In this document: piece after piece, positions 1 to 12,127 of the stretch
Layout: every line of letters begins with the position of its first letter
How positions within the stretch are numbered: position 1 is the stretch's first letter
NCBI GenBank assembly: GCA_023265735.1
Contig: JAHFSN010000003.1
Span: 1-22,900, forward strand
Direction: 5' to 3'
Length of the DNA: 22,900 nt
Source: Spirochaetaceae bacterium
GTDB lineage: Bacteria > Spirochaetota > Spirochaetia > JABEVK01
The notes under the pieces: model-generated
Told to the model about the DNA's origin: nothing
The model's input: the letters and a program-made list of their open reading frames with translations, nothing else
The model's database searches: none
Position numbers and translations under genes: made by a program

Positions 1-123
1 GTGTTACGAAAATGTACTAAATTGAAAAACAACCAAATATCGTCGTTTTTTATCGTTATATTTTCGTGAGAAGCGTTTGGCGGCCAATTTTCCTTCGTTT
101 TTTTGGGCAGTTCTTTCAAAGGA
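1..123. other. AT-rich intergenic region upstream of argS
   Basis: This stretch is much richer in A and T than the rest of the window and holds no convincing gene. An in-frame GTG at 66 could extend argS upstream, but the translated extension is rich in Phe and Arg and unlike the family. Several T-runs and TTGAAA or TATATT-like words occur, but none pair at a good promoter spacing. The left neighbour gene is outside the window, so this may also contain signals for it. Confidence 0.6.
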
Positions 124-152
124 TTGACGCGATCCCCTCATTCTGTTTTAAT
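124..152 (+). promoter_or_regulatory. Sigma70-type promoter for argS
   Basis: TTGACG at 124-129 and TTTAAT at 147-152 are separated by exactly 17 nt. Each hexamer differs from consensus at one position. Transcription would be expected to start near 158-160, and the argS ATG is at 162, so the transcript would have almost no leader. This also argues against the longer argS reading from GTG 66. Confidence 0.7.
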
Positions 153-161
153 TTCAGCAAT

Positions 162-1922
162 ATGAGGAGCCTACAAGACCTTTGGAAGCAAAGGTTCTAT
201 TCCAGCCTTGACACCCTGTACCGGGCAGCCGGTCAAACTCTCGACCTCGGCCAGGTCATTGCCGAAGTTCCCCCGAAGTCCGAATTGGGAGACCTGGCGT
301 TTCCCATGTTCAGTTACGCCAAGGTGCTGCGCCTGGCTCCCCCCCTCCTGGCCCGTCAAGTGGCCCAAACCCTGGAACCCTTCACCGCCGAGGCGGAGAT
401 CTCCCTGCTGGGGCCCTACGTCAACCTGAAGTATACACGTCCCAGCCTGGTGAAGTCCGTCATCGACCAGGTTCTGGGGGCGGGTGCTTCCTGGGGAAAG
501 ACGAAGGCCTTCGAGGGCGACCGGGTCATGGTCGAGTTCTCCAGTCCGAACACCAACAAACCCCTCCATATCGGGCACCTGCGCAACAACGCCCTCGGCG
601 AGGCGACCAGCCGCATTTTGGCGGCCAACGGGGCCCAGGTTCACAAGGTTAACCTTGTCAACGACAGGGGCGTTCACATCTGCAAATCCATGCTGGCCTA
701 CCAGAAGTTCGGGGAAGGAAAGACCCCCGAGTCTGAAGGCGTGAAGCCCGACAGGTTCGTCGGGGACTACTACGTGAAATTTGCCCGCTGGGCCGAATCC
801 GACCCCTCGGCCGAGGAGCAGGCCCAGTCCATGCTTCAGGCCTGGGAGGCGGGCGACCCCGCGGTGAGAGCCCTTTGGAAGACCATGAACGGCTGGGCCC
901 TCGACGGCGTCAGACAGACCTACAGGCGGCAGGGTATCGGGTTCGACCAGCTCTACCGCGAGAGCGAAACCTACCTTCTGGGAAAGGACGAGGTCCTCAA
1001 GGGTCTGGCCAAGGGCGTCTTCCGGAAACGGGAAGACGGCGCCGTGGTGGTGGATCTCCCCTGGAAGGATAGGAACGAGGACGAGCACAACGCCGTGAAG
1101 GTGATGCTGCGCCCCGACGGAACCTCCATTTACATCACCCAGGACCTGGGCACCGCCATCAACCGGCACGCGGATTGGCCGTTTACCCAGCTGGTCTACG
1201 TAGTGGCCAACGAGCAGGACTTCCATTTCCGAGTCCTCTTTCACTGTCTTCAGGCCCTGGGCTACGACTGGACCAAGAACCTGTACCACCTGAGCTACGG
1301 CATGGTGAAGCTTCCCGACGGCAGCCGGATCAAGAGCCGGTCGGGGACGACGGCCGACGCCGACGATATCCTCGACGATCTTCGGGACGGCGCCCTGGAG
1401 GAGATCCGGTCCAAGGGCCGGGAAGGCGAGGTGGACGACCCCGTCCAGACCGCCGAACTCATCGCCCTGGGGGCCCTCCATTACTTCCTTCTCCAGGCAA
1501 CGCCCAGCAAGGATATGATCTTCGACCCCCGGGAGAGCCTCTCGTTCAATGGCAACACGGGGCCGTACCTCCAGTATGTAGGGGCCCGGATCAGTTCCAT
1601 GGAGGCCAAGGCCGGCGGCCTGGGCGGCCAGCCCTGGGAACCAGAGCAGCTCACGACCCAGGAAGAGTGGGACCTCGTGAAGCTTCTGGCGCAGTTTCCC
1701 GACGCCGTCGAGGATTCAGGCCGGGCCAAGGACCCCAGCATCGTGGCTGGCTACGCCTACGACTTGGCCAAGGCCTACAGCAAGTTCTACCACGACCACC
1801 CTGTCCTCACCGCCGAGAACCCGGCCCTGGCCGCCGGACGCCTCAAGCTGTCCTCGGCGGTCCTTCAAGTCTTGAAGAATTCCTTTGAACTGTTGAATAT
1901 ACCTTTCCTGCGAAGCATGTGA
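162..1922 (+). CDS. argS: Arginyl-tRNA synthetase
   Basis: This 586-residue class I aminoacyl-tRNA synthetase charges tRNA-Arg with arginine in the cytoplasm. The order is typical of bacterial ArgRS: an N-terminal Add-1-like domain (about 1-100), the catalytic Rossmann fold with HIGH at 136-139 in the context SSPNTNKPLHIGH, the KSRSGT element that replaces KMSKS, and a C-terminal DALR anticodon-binding domain beginning near NGNTGPYLQY. The start at ATG 162 is chosen because the reading from there aligns with the family. A reading from GTG 66 would add 32 atypical residues. No Shine-Dalgarno sequence precedes ATG 162; instead a promoter -10 box ends 9 nt upstream, which suggests leaderless translation. 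The gene is followed after 23 nt by gltB and may be cotranscribed with it. Confidence 0.95.
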   Translation: MRSLQDLWKQRFYSSLDTLYRAAGQTLDLGQVIAEVPPKSELGDLAFPMFSYAKVLRLAPPLLARQVAQTLEPFTAEAEISLLGPYVNLKYTRPSLVKSVIDQVLGAGASWGKTKAFEGDRVMVEFSSPNTNKPLHIGHLRNNALGEATSRILAANGAQVHKVNLVNDRGVHICKSMLAYQKFGEGKTPESEGVKPDRFVGDYYVKFARWAESDPSAEEQAQSMLQAWEAGDPAVRALWKTMNGWALDGVRQTYRRQGIGFDQLYRESETYLLGKDEVLKGLAKGVFRKREDGAVVVDLPWKDRNEDEHNAVKVMLRPDGTSIYITQDLGTAINRHADWPFTQLVYVVANEQDFHFRVLFHCLQALGYDWTKNLYHLSYGMVKLPDGSRIKSRSGTTADADDILDDLRDGALEEIRSKGREGEVDDPVQTAELIALGALHYFLLQATPSKDMIFDPRESLSFNGNTGPYLQYVGARISSMEAKAGGLGGQPWEPEQLTTQEEWDLVKLLAQFPDAVEDSGRAKDPSIVAGYAYDLAKAYSKFYHDHPVLTAENPALAAGRLKLSSAVLQVLKNSFELLNIPFLRSM

Positions 1923-1945
1923 CGCAGGATCGAAGGGGGAGCGCG

Positions 1946-6483
<4,538 letters not shown>

Positions 6484-6484
<1 letters not shown>

Positions 6485-7932
6485 TGGGCAAACCCACCGG
6501 GTTTCTCGAATTTGAAAGGCAGAAGGTCAAAGATAGGCTCCCCCTCGAGCGTCTCAAGGATTTTGGGGAGTTTCTGGTTCCCCTGAAGGACGCGGAACGC
6601 CGGAACCAGGGGGCCCGCTGCATGGACTGCGGGGTTCCCTTCTGTCAGTCCAGCTACGGCTGTCCCGTGGACAACCTCATTCCGGAGTGGAACGACCTCG
6701 TCTACCGGGGCCAGGACGAGGAGGCCTTCCGGCGGCTGCGCAAGACCAACAACTTCCCCGAGTTCACCGGCCGTGTCTGTCCCGCCCCCTGCGAGACCGC
6801 GTGCGTCCTAGGCGTCACGTCTCCGGCGGTGACCATTAAGGACAACGAGGCCTGGATCATCGACAACGCCTACGAGAAGGGCTGGATGGTCCCGCGGCCC
6901 CCTCAAGTTCGAACCAAGAAGAAGGTCGCGGTGATCGGTTCGGGTCCCGCGGGCCTGGCCGCCGCCGACCAGCTCAACCAAGCGGGCCACTCGGTCACGG
7001 TCTTCGAGCGGGCCGACCGCGTGGGCGGGTTGCTCATGTACGGAATTCCCAACATGAAGCTCGAAAAGAGCCTCGTCGACCGCCGGGTGAAGATCCTGAA
7101 GGACGAGGGTGTGGTCTTCAAGACCGGGGTTTGGGTGGGGCGTGACGTGAAGGCCTCCGACCTGGACCGCGACTTCGACGCCATTCTCGTGGCTACCGGC
7201 GCCACCCGGCCCCGGGACTTGACGGTGCCTGGCCGCCAGTTCAAGGGTGTTCACTTCGCCATGGACTTTCTCACCGCGAACACCAAGAGCCTCCTCGACA
7301 GCAACCTGAAGGACGGCAAGTACATCTCGGCCGCCGGAAAGAAGGTCATCGTGATCGGCGGCGGTGACACCGGCAACGACTGCTTGGGCACTTCGCTTCG
7401 CCACGGCTGTTCGTCCCTCGACAACTTTGAGGTTCTGCCCCAGCCGTCTGAGGGCCGTACCGAAGAGTTTCCCTGGCCCACGTACCCCCGGCTGTTCAAG
7501 GCCGACTACGGCCATTCCGAGGCTGTGGCCCGGTTCGGAAAGGATCCCCGCACCTATTCGATCAGCACCAAGGAGTTCCTGGGCAACGAGAAAGGCGAGC
7601 TCACCGGTCTGGTGACCGTCGACGTTTCGTGGACCAAGGACGAGAAGGGCGCCTGGAAGATGGCCGAGGTGCCGGGGTCCGAGAGGACCTGGCAGGCCGA
7701 CCTCGTGTTCCTGGCCCTCGGATTCCTGGGCCCCGAGGAGGAGCTGGTCAAAGAACTGGGCCTCGAACAGGATCCCCGGTCCAACGTGAAGGCCGCCTAC
7801 GGGCAATTCAAGACCAACAATCCCAAGGTCTTCAGCGCCGGAGATGCGCGCCGCGGGCAGTCGCTGGTGGTCTGGGCCATCCAGGAGGGCCGGGGCGCCG
7901 CCCGGGAGATCGATAAGTATCTGCGAACGTGA
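6484..7932 (+). CDS. gltD: Glutamate synthase (NADPH) small subunit
   Basis: This 482-residue beta subunit passes electrons from NADPH through FAD and 4Fe-4S clusters to GltB. The N-terminal cysteine clusters CMDCGVPFC at 46-54, Cys60 and CPAPCETAC at 99-107 are the iron-sulfur ligands of the DPD-like domain. GSGPAG at 152-157 is the FAD-binding Rossmann motif, and VIGGGDTGND is the NADPH-binding one. The C-terminal SAGDARRGQSLVVWAI is the usual FAD contact region. ATG 6484 shares one base with the gltB TGA; a GTG at 6481 is a poorer alternative. No poly-T terminator follows; instead two perfect hairpins occupy the next gap. Confidence 0.97.
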
Positions 7933-7949
7933 TCGGTGTGTTGAGCTTG

Positions 7950-8019
7950 TCCGAGTGGTGAAAGGACTGGAGTTTTGGCAAAGCCAAAACTCCGAGGGGC
8001 TCGGCATAGCCGAGCCCCT
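7950..8019. repeat. Cluster of stem-loops in the gltD-rplU gap, including two perfect hairpins
   Basis: Three stem-loops lie head to tail. The first is small: GTCC 7950-7953 with GGAC 7964-7967. The second is perfect: GGAGTTTTGGC 7969-7979 pairs with 7983-7993 around an AAA loop. The third is perfect: AGGGGCTCGGC 7995-8005 pairs with 8009-8019 around an ATA loop. Only one base separates the two perfect stems, and both have an apex of GGC-N3-GCC. Neither is followed by a T-tract, so a classical intrinsic terminator is not supported. They could stabilise the 3' end of the gltBD transcript, be a REP-like palindromic element, or bind a regulator next to the rplU promoter. Confidence 0.7.
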
Positions 8020-8047
8020 GGACACTTTGAGGCCCCTGTGCTATAAA
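8019..8047 (+). promoter_or_regulatory. Sigma70-type promoter for the rplU operon
   Basis: TGGACA at 8019-8024 and TATAAA at 8042-8047 are separated by 17 nt, and each matches consensus at five of six positions. The first base of the -35 box is the last base of the preceding hairpin. A start near 8054 would leave a leader of about 26 nt containing the GAGG Shine-Dalgarno at 8070-8073. Confidence 0.7.
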
Positions 8048-8079
8048 CGACTCTGCAATTTTTTCATTTGAGGAAACCT

Positions 8080-8394
8080 ATGTACGCTCTGGTAGAAATC
8101 AAAGGACACCAATTCAAAGCCGAAAAGGGAACGGTCCTTCAGATCGATCGAGTCGCCGCCGAAAACGGTTCGGCCCTCGAATTCGACACCGTCCTCCTGA
8201 TCAGCGATGACAAGGAAGTCAAAATTGGTGCCCCGTTCGTGAAGGGCGCCAAAGTCAAGGCCACCATCAGCGGCACGGCCCGCGGTGAGAAGGTGATCTC
8301 GTATAAGTACAAGAGGCGCAAAAGCTACCACCGCACGGTGGGCAGCCGTCAGATGTACACGCTGATCAAGGTCGAGGACATCGTCCTGGCATGA
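8080..8394 (+). CDS. rplU: 50S ribosomal protein L21
   Basis: This 104-residue protein has the family length and start (MYALVEIKGHQF) and the C-terminal KRRKSYHRTVGSRQ basic segment that binds 23S rRNA. ATG 8080 is preceded by GAGG at 8070-8073 with a 6-nt gap. A TTG at 8068 would add four residues and destroy that spacing. The gene heads the operon rplU-prp-rpmA-obgE-nadD. Its TGA overlaps the next start as ATGA at 8391-8394. Confidence 0.96.
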   Translation: MYALVEIKGHQFKAEKGTVLQIDRVAAENGSALEFDTVLLISDDKEVKIGAPFVKGAKVKATISGTARGEKVISYKYKRRKSYHRTVGSRQMYTLIKVEDIVLA

Positions 8395-8747
8395 TCCGCG
8401 TTTCGATCTCCCTCTCCGACGAGGGGGTGATCGGTTCGTTGATGGCAGAGGGGCACGCCGGGTTTGGCCTCAAGGGCACAGACATTGTCTGTTCGGCGTT
8501 CACCGTTCTGCTTCGGACCTTTGCGCGTTCCGTCGAGGCTTCCACCGGGTTGACCTGGGAGGCCCGCGACGCGGGTCCTGGCAAGTTTCGGCTGGCGGTG
8601 ACGGCAGTGATGCCGGCGGCAGCTGAGCAGTATCGAGGCTGGTGCGAGTTTTTTCTTCGCGGCCTTGAAGACCTGGCAGGCGAGCAGCCTCAGCAGGTTC
8701 AGATCGAATACGGACCGAGGTCCGGGAGGTTGTTCCATGGCTCATAA
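8391..8747 (+). CDS. prp: Prp-family ribosomal-processing cysteine protease (YsxB)
   Basis: This 118-residue protein sits between L21 and L27, the classic position of Prp. In Staphylococcus aureus, Prp removes an N-terminal extension from L27. The catalytic pair is visible as His22 in EGHAGF and Cys34 in DIVCSAF, the same spacing as in the studied enzyme. It starts with an ATGA overlap of the rplU stop and overlaps rpmA by 11 nt, so the three products are probably made in step. The adjacent L27 seems to lack the usual cleavable extension, so the natural substrate here is uncertain. Confidence 0.88.
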   Translation: MIRVSISLSDEGVIGSLMAEGHAGFGLKGTDIVCSAFTVLLRTFARSVEASTGLTWEARDAGPGKFRLAVTAVMPAAAEQYRGWCEFFLRGLEDLAGEQPQQVQIEYGPRSGRLFHGS

Positions 8748-8994
8748 AAAAGGCGCAGGCAGTTCCAAGAACGGACGCGATTCGAATCCTAAGATGCTGG
8801 GCGTCAAGCGCTTCGGCGGTCAGGAAGTGAAGGCCGGAGAAATTCTGGTCCGCCAGAGGGGGACCAAGTTCCATCCCGGCGAAAACGTCGGCTTGGGCCG
8901 GGATCACACCCTCTTTGCCCTGGTGAAGGGTGCTGTGTCGTTCCTGGAACGCCGCGGAAAGAAGACCGTCAACATCGTTCCCGCCGCGGAGTAA
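8737..8994 (+). CDS. rpmA: 50S ribosomal protein L27
   Basis: This 85-residue protein lies near the peptidyl-transferase centre. MAHKKGAGSSKNGRDS and VRQRGTKFHPG are family hallmarks. The start at ATG 8737 gives exactly the mature form of L27, and GGGAGG at about 8723-8728 serves as Shine-Dalgarno. An in-frame upstream ATG at 8665 would add 24 residues inside prp, but those do not resemble the LNLQFFA-type extension cleaved in Firmicutes. The first 11 nt overlap the end of prp. The TAA stop at 8992-8994 is also the in-frame stop just upstream of obgE. Confidence 0.96.
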   Translation: MAHKKGAGSSKNGRDSNPKMLGVKRFGGQEVKAGEILVRQRGTKFHPGENVGLGRDHTLFALVKGAVSFLERRGKKTVNIVPAAE

Positions 8995-9003
8995 CGATCC
9001 CCC

Positions 9004-10002
9004 TTGGAAGGCTTCGTCGACGAAACCACCATTGAGGTTTCTTCCGGCCGCGGCGGCGCGGGATGCGTCTCGTTCCGGCGGGAGAAGTTTGTTCCTTTCG
9101 GCGGGCCCGATGGGGGCGACGGGGGACGGGGCGGAGACGTCGTGTTCCAGGTGAAAGAGAATCTGAAAACCCTGGCCCATCTTCGGATGCGCCGGGTGTT
9201 CAAAGCCCAAAACGGGCTGCCGGGCGGCGGCTCGAAGATGCACGGCAAAGACGGCGAATCCGCCTACGTGTATGTGCCCCCGGGGACCATCGTCCGCGAC
9301 AAGGCCACCGGGGAAGTTCTCCACGATTTTTCCTCAGACACCTCACCTCAGTGGGTCTACCTCACCGGCGGCCGGGGCGGCCAGGGAAACTGGCACTTCC
9401 GGTCCAGCAAACATCAGGCGCCGCGGTACGCCCAGCCCGGGATGCCCGCCCAGGAAAGCCAGATCGTGGTCGAACTGAACATGATCGCCGACCTCGGTTT
9501 CGTGGGGCTTCCCAACGCCGGAAAGTCGACACTGCTCACCCTCCTGACCAATGCCACCCCCAAGGTGGCTCCGTATCCGTTCACGACCAAGATTCCCAAC
9601 CTTGGCGTGATGCGAGTGTACGACCAGGACGTGATTCTGGCCGATATTCCCGGGATCATCGAAGGCGCCTCCCGGGGCCTCGGACTGGGGATTCAGTTCT
9701 TGAAGCACATTTCCCGAACCAAGGGACTGGTCTTTCTCATCGACCTCTCCGAAGAGACCTACCTGGAGACGTTCTCGACCCTGACGCTGGAACTTCAGGA
9801 GTTTTCCCCCGAGCTTCTGGACAAACCTCGCGTGGTCCTTGGGTCCAAGGTCGACCTCGACGAGGACGGGAGCCGCCTGGAGGCCCTGCGCCAGGCGTTG
9901 CCCCAGGAAACCGTTCTGGGCGTTTCGAGTTTTCATCGCGACGAACTCGACGATATCCGCCGTGAATTTCTCCGGCTTGCCGAGAAAGAGATGATCCTTT
10001 GA
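9004..10002 (+). CDS. obgE: GTPase Obg (CgtA)
   Basis: This 332-residue GTPase is involved in late 50S subunit assembly and stress signalling. The Obg fold occupies about 1-160 (GGPDGGDGGRGGDV near 33-46 and other Gly-rich turns). The G domain carries the P-loop GLPNAGKST at 168-176 and DIPGIIEGAS at 214-223. The protein ends soon after the G domain, so the optional C-terminal OCT domain is absent. The G4 motif reads SKVD at 281-284 instead of NKxD. Translation must begin at TTG 9004, because no ATG or GTG lies between the upstream in-frame stop at 8992 and the conserved N-terminus. The nearest GGAG is 12 nt away, so initiation may be weak or coupled to rpmA. Confidence 0.94.
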   Translation: MEGFVDETTIEVSSGRGGAGCVSFRREKFVPFGGPDGGDGGRGGDVVFQVKENLKTLAHLRMRRVFKAQNGLPGGGSKMHGKDGESAYVYVPPGTIVRDKATGEVLHDFSSDTSPQWVYLTGGRGGQGNWHFRSSKHQAPRYAQPGMPAQESQIVVELNMIADLGFVGLPNAGKSTLLTLLTNATPKVAPYPFTTKIPNLGVMRVYDQDVILADIPGIIEGASRGLGLGIQFLKHISRTKGLVFLIDLSEETYLETFSTLTLELQEFSPELLDKPRVVLGSKVDLDEDGSRLEALRQALPQETVLGVSSFHRDELDDIRREFLRLAEKEMIL

Positions 10003-10015
10003 GGCCCAGGAAGGG

Positions 10016-10615
10016 ATGAGAACTGTCATCATTGGCGGGACGTTCAATCCCGTGCACATCGGGCACCTCATGCTGGCCGAAGAAGTTCGGCTGCAGGAGG
10101 GGTTTGAGCGGGTCGTCTTCATCCCTTCCAACCGTCCTGCCCATAAGGTGGTCGATGGAACCACCGTGGATCAGAGGCTTGAGATGCTGAAGCGGGCTCT
10201 CGTGGGCTACGATGTCACTCTCGAGACCTGCGAGCTGGCCCGGGACGGCATCAGCTACTCCATCGATACGGTTCGCTACCTTCTGGAACATTACACCCTC
10301 ACCGACAGGCCGGCCCTCGTCCTGGGGGACGATCTGTTTGAATCGTTCCAGACCTGGAAGGACGCCGTCGAGCTGAGCCGCCTCGCCGAGCTCCTGGTGG
10401 CCCATCGGCGCTACGCGCACCGGCTGGAGAGCCCGTGGCCCCACCGCTACCTGAACAACAAGCTGCTGGAGGTCTCGTCCACCGAGGTTCGGCAGAGGGT
10501 GAGGGCAGGGATGGCGTGGCGGCCCCTGGTTCCCGCAGCCGTTGCCCAGTACATTGAAGAACAGCATCTGTACATTGAAACTCAACACCCGCAGGCAGAG
10601 AGTCCTCGTCCATGA
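10016..10615 (+). CDS. nadD: Nicotinate-nucleotide adenylyltransferase
   Basis: This 199-residue enzyme transfers AMP from ATP to nicotinate mononucleotide, giving deamido-NAD in NAD synthesis. The nucleotidyltransferase motif GGTFNPVHIGH at 7-17 supplies the catalytic HxxGH-type histidines His14 and His17. IPSNRPAHK at 36-44 and the ATP-binding SSTEVR at 154-159 complete the family pattern. ATG 10016 follows AGGA at 10008-10011, only 13 nt after the obgE stop. The TGA overlaps the next start as ATGA at 10612-10615. Confidence 0.94.
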   Translation: MRTVIIGGTFNPVHIGHLMLAEEVRLQEGFERVVFIPSNRPAHKVVDGTTVDQRLEMLKRALVGYDVTLETCELARDGISYSIDTVRYLLEHYTLTDRPALVLGDDLFESFQTWKDAVELSRLAELLVAHRRYAHRLESPWPHRYLNNKLLEVSSTEVRQRVRAGMAWRPLVPAAVAQYIEEQHLYIETQHPQAESPRP

Positions 10616-11784
10616 GATCCAAGAACCTTTTTGATCCCAGCCGTCTCCTTCTCGTCTTCATCGCACTTCTGACCCTAGCCGTCTGTGTCTACGTGTTCTT
10701 TCAAGTCAGGACCGACAGGGTCAAAGACTCGGTGGACTCCGGCAAGACCCTGGCCATCTTGTTTACCATGACCGACCAGGGCAAACCCCTGTTCAACCAG
10801 GTCGTTCTCTACAATCCCCAGACCCACAAGACGGCCTTCGTGGACGTGCCGCCCGAGACCGGTTCCTTGATAACCTCTCTCGCCCGGGTCGACGCGCTGT
10901 CGGCGCTCTATAAACCGGACGACCTCAAAGACTACCTGGCCAAGGTGGGGCAGCTTACCGGGCTCACGGTTCCCTTCTACGTCACCATGACGACCGACCA
11001 GTTTGAGCGTCAGGTGGACCTCCTCTCGGGCATCGAGCTCTTCGTCCCCACGGCCATCGAAGAGGTCAAGGCCGATCCCATGACCTTGATTCCTTCCGGC
11101 AACCTGCTCCTCGACGGGACCAAGGCCAAGGAATACCTCGTCCACCAGGACGAAGGCGAAGAGATGTCCGACCGCAGCGCCCGCCATCAAAAGATCCTCC
11201 AGTCCCTCCTCCGCCGCTGGGGAGAACAGCAGGCGTTCCTTCTCAATGACGAGGTCTTCCCCCTCTTTTTCCGAAGCGTCAGTACCAACATTGAGGACGT
11301 CGGTTTGAAGACCTTTGTCCGAACCTCGGCCGGCGCCGATTGGGAGCGGGTGGTCTTCCAGCGGGTCTTGGGCACCGAGCGCGTCGTCGATAAGAATCGG
11401 CTGCTGTTTCCCCACTACAATGGAACCCTGCTCCTGGAGACCGTCCGTCAGGTGGTGGAGGGCTTGGCCAACAAGGACGCCGATCAGCTGGCCAACGGAG
11501 CCCTGACCCTCGAGATCCTCAACGGGACGACCCGGGCGGGGTTGGCCAGCCGTACGGCACTTCTCCTGCGCAACTTTGGATACGAGGTGCAGTCCGCCAA
11601 GAACTCCGAGAACGTCAGTCAGGCCGAAACGACCATCATTGACCGGACGGGAAACCCTGAACAGGCTCAGAAGCTAGCGGATCTGATCCGCTGCACAAAA
11701 ATCATTACCCAACCCGACGCCCCGGGGTCGGCCCAGATCACCGTAATTCTGGGAAAGGACTTTGACGGCCGCTATGTCCGATAA
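10612..11784 (+). CDS. LytR/CpsA/Psr-like membrane protein with LytR C-terminal domain
   Basis: This 390-residue protein has a short cytoplasmic tail, one transmembrane segment (about 10-31, LLLVFIALLTLAVCVYVFF) and a large extracytoplasmic part. Residues about 40-210 resemble an LCP catalytic domain, including VDALSALY and the Arg-containing DRSARHQKILQSLL segment. Residues about 300-390 match the LytR_C domain (LEILNGTTRAGLASRTALLLRNFGYEV). LCP enzymes attach polymers to peptidoglycan in Gram-positive bacteria. Spirochaetes lack wall teichoic acids, so the substrate is unknown if that assignment holds. Location between nadD and rsfS matches spirochaete gene order as I recall it. It starts by ATGA overlap with nadD and overlaps rsfS by 11 nt. 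Confidence 0.82.
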   Translation: MRSKNLFDPSRLLLVFIALLTLAVCVYVFFQVRTDRVKDSVDSGKTLAILFTMTDQGKPLFNQVVLYNPQTHKTAFVDVPPETGSLITSLARVDALSALYKPDDLKDYLAKVGQLTGLTVPFYVTMTTDQFERQVDLLSGIELFVPTAIEEVKADPMTLIPSGNLLLDGTKAKEYLVHQDEGEEMSDRSARHQKILQSLLRRWGEQQAFLLNDEVFPLFFRSVSTNIEDVGLKTFVRTSAGADWERVVFQRVLGTERVVDKNRLLFPHYNGTLLLETVRQVVEGLANKDADQLANGALTLEILNGTTRAGLASRTALLLRNFGYEVQSAKNSENVSQAETTIIDRTGNPEQAQKLADLIRCTKIITQPDAPGSAQITVILGKDFDGRYVR

Positions 11785-12127
11785 CAACGAACTGAAGATT
11801 GAACTGGGAAAATTTCTGGAAGACGCCAAGGCGCGAAACGTGGTGGTCCTCGATGTGCGCGAATCGTGCTCCTGGGCGGACACGTTTGTGATTGCCACCT
11901 ACAACAGTCAGGGTCATCTGAAGGGATTGGTCCAGGAGCTCGATGCCTGGGCGTCGACCCACTGGGGTTCCGTGCCCCGGCACCCCAAAAAAAACCAGGT
12001 GAACGAATGGCTCCTCGTCGACTGGGACGACACCATCATTCACCTGTTTTCTGAAAACTCCCGGAACTACTACGAATTGGAAAAGCTGTGGTTCACCGCT
12101 AAGGTTCTCTACTCCACGAAATCTTAA
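11774..12127 (+). CDS. rsfS: Ribosomal silencing factor RsfS
   Basis: This 117-residue protein of the DUF143/RsfS family binds ribosomal protein L14 and blocks joining of ribosomal subunits when nutrients are short. Typical segments are CSWADTFVIATYNSQGHLKGL, EWLLVDWDDTIIHLFSENSRNYYELEKLW and a short C-terminal tail. ATG 11774 overlaps the previous gene by 11 nt; the TTG at 11762 would add only four non-conserved residues. AAAGGA lies at 11754-11759, rather far upstream, so coupling to the preceding gene is likely. The stop at 12125-12127 forms part of a TTAA that also supplies the stop of the opposing - strand gene. Confidence 0.93.
   Translation: MSDNNELKIELGKFLEDAKARNVVVLDVRESCSWADTFVIATYNSQGHLKGLVQELDAWASTHWGSVPRHPKKNQVNEWLLVDWDDTIIHLFSENSRNYYELEKLWFTAKVLYSTKS

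Noticed and set aside
66..161. N-terminal extension of argS from GTG 66.
   Set aside because: It is unlike the family, lies across the promoter at 124-152 and has AT-rich non-coding composition.
1872..1903. Possible gltB promoter at the AT-rich end of argS.
   Set aside because: TTGAAG at 1872 has only a three-of-six -10 match at correct spacing; cotranscription from argS explains the layout equally well.
7945..8025. A tRNA-like segment: a D-arm-like stem (TCCGAGTGGTGAAAGGA) followed by two stems.
   Set aside because: The second stem is 11 bp with a 3-nt loop, there is no 7-nt anticodon loop, no TTCGA-type T-arm and no acceptor stem. It is not a functional tRNA; decay from one cannot be shown.
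8665..8736. N-terminal extension of L27 from ATG 8665.
   Set aside because: It lies within prp, has no good ribosome-binding site, and lacks the Prp cleavage-type sequence. Kept only as an alternative under the Prp finding.
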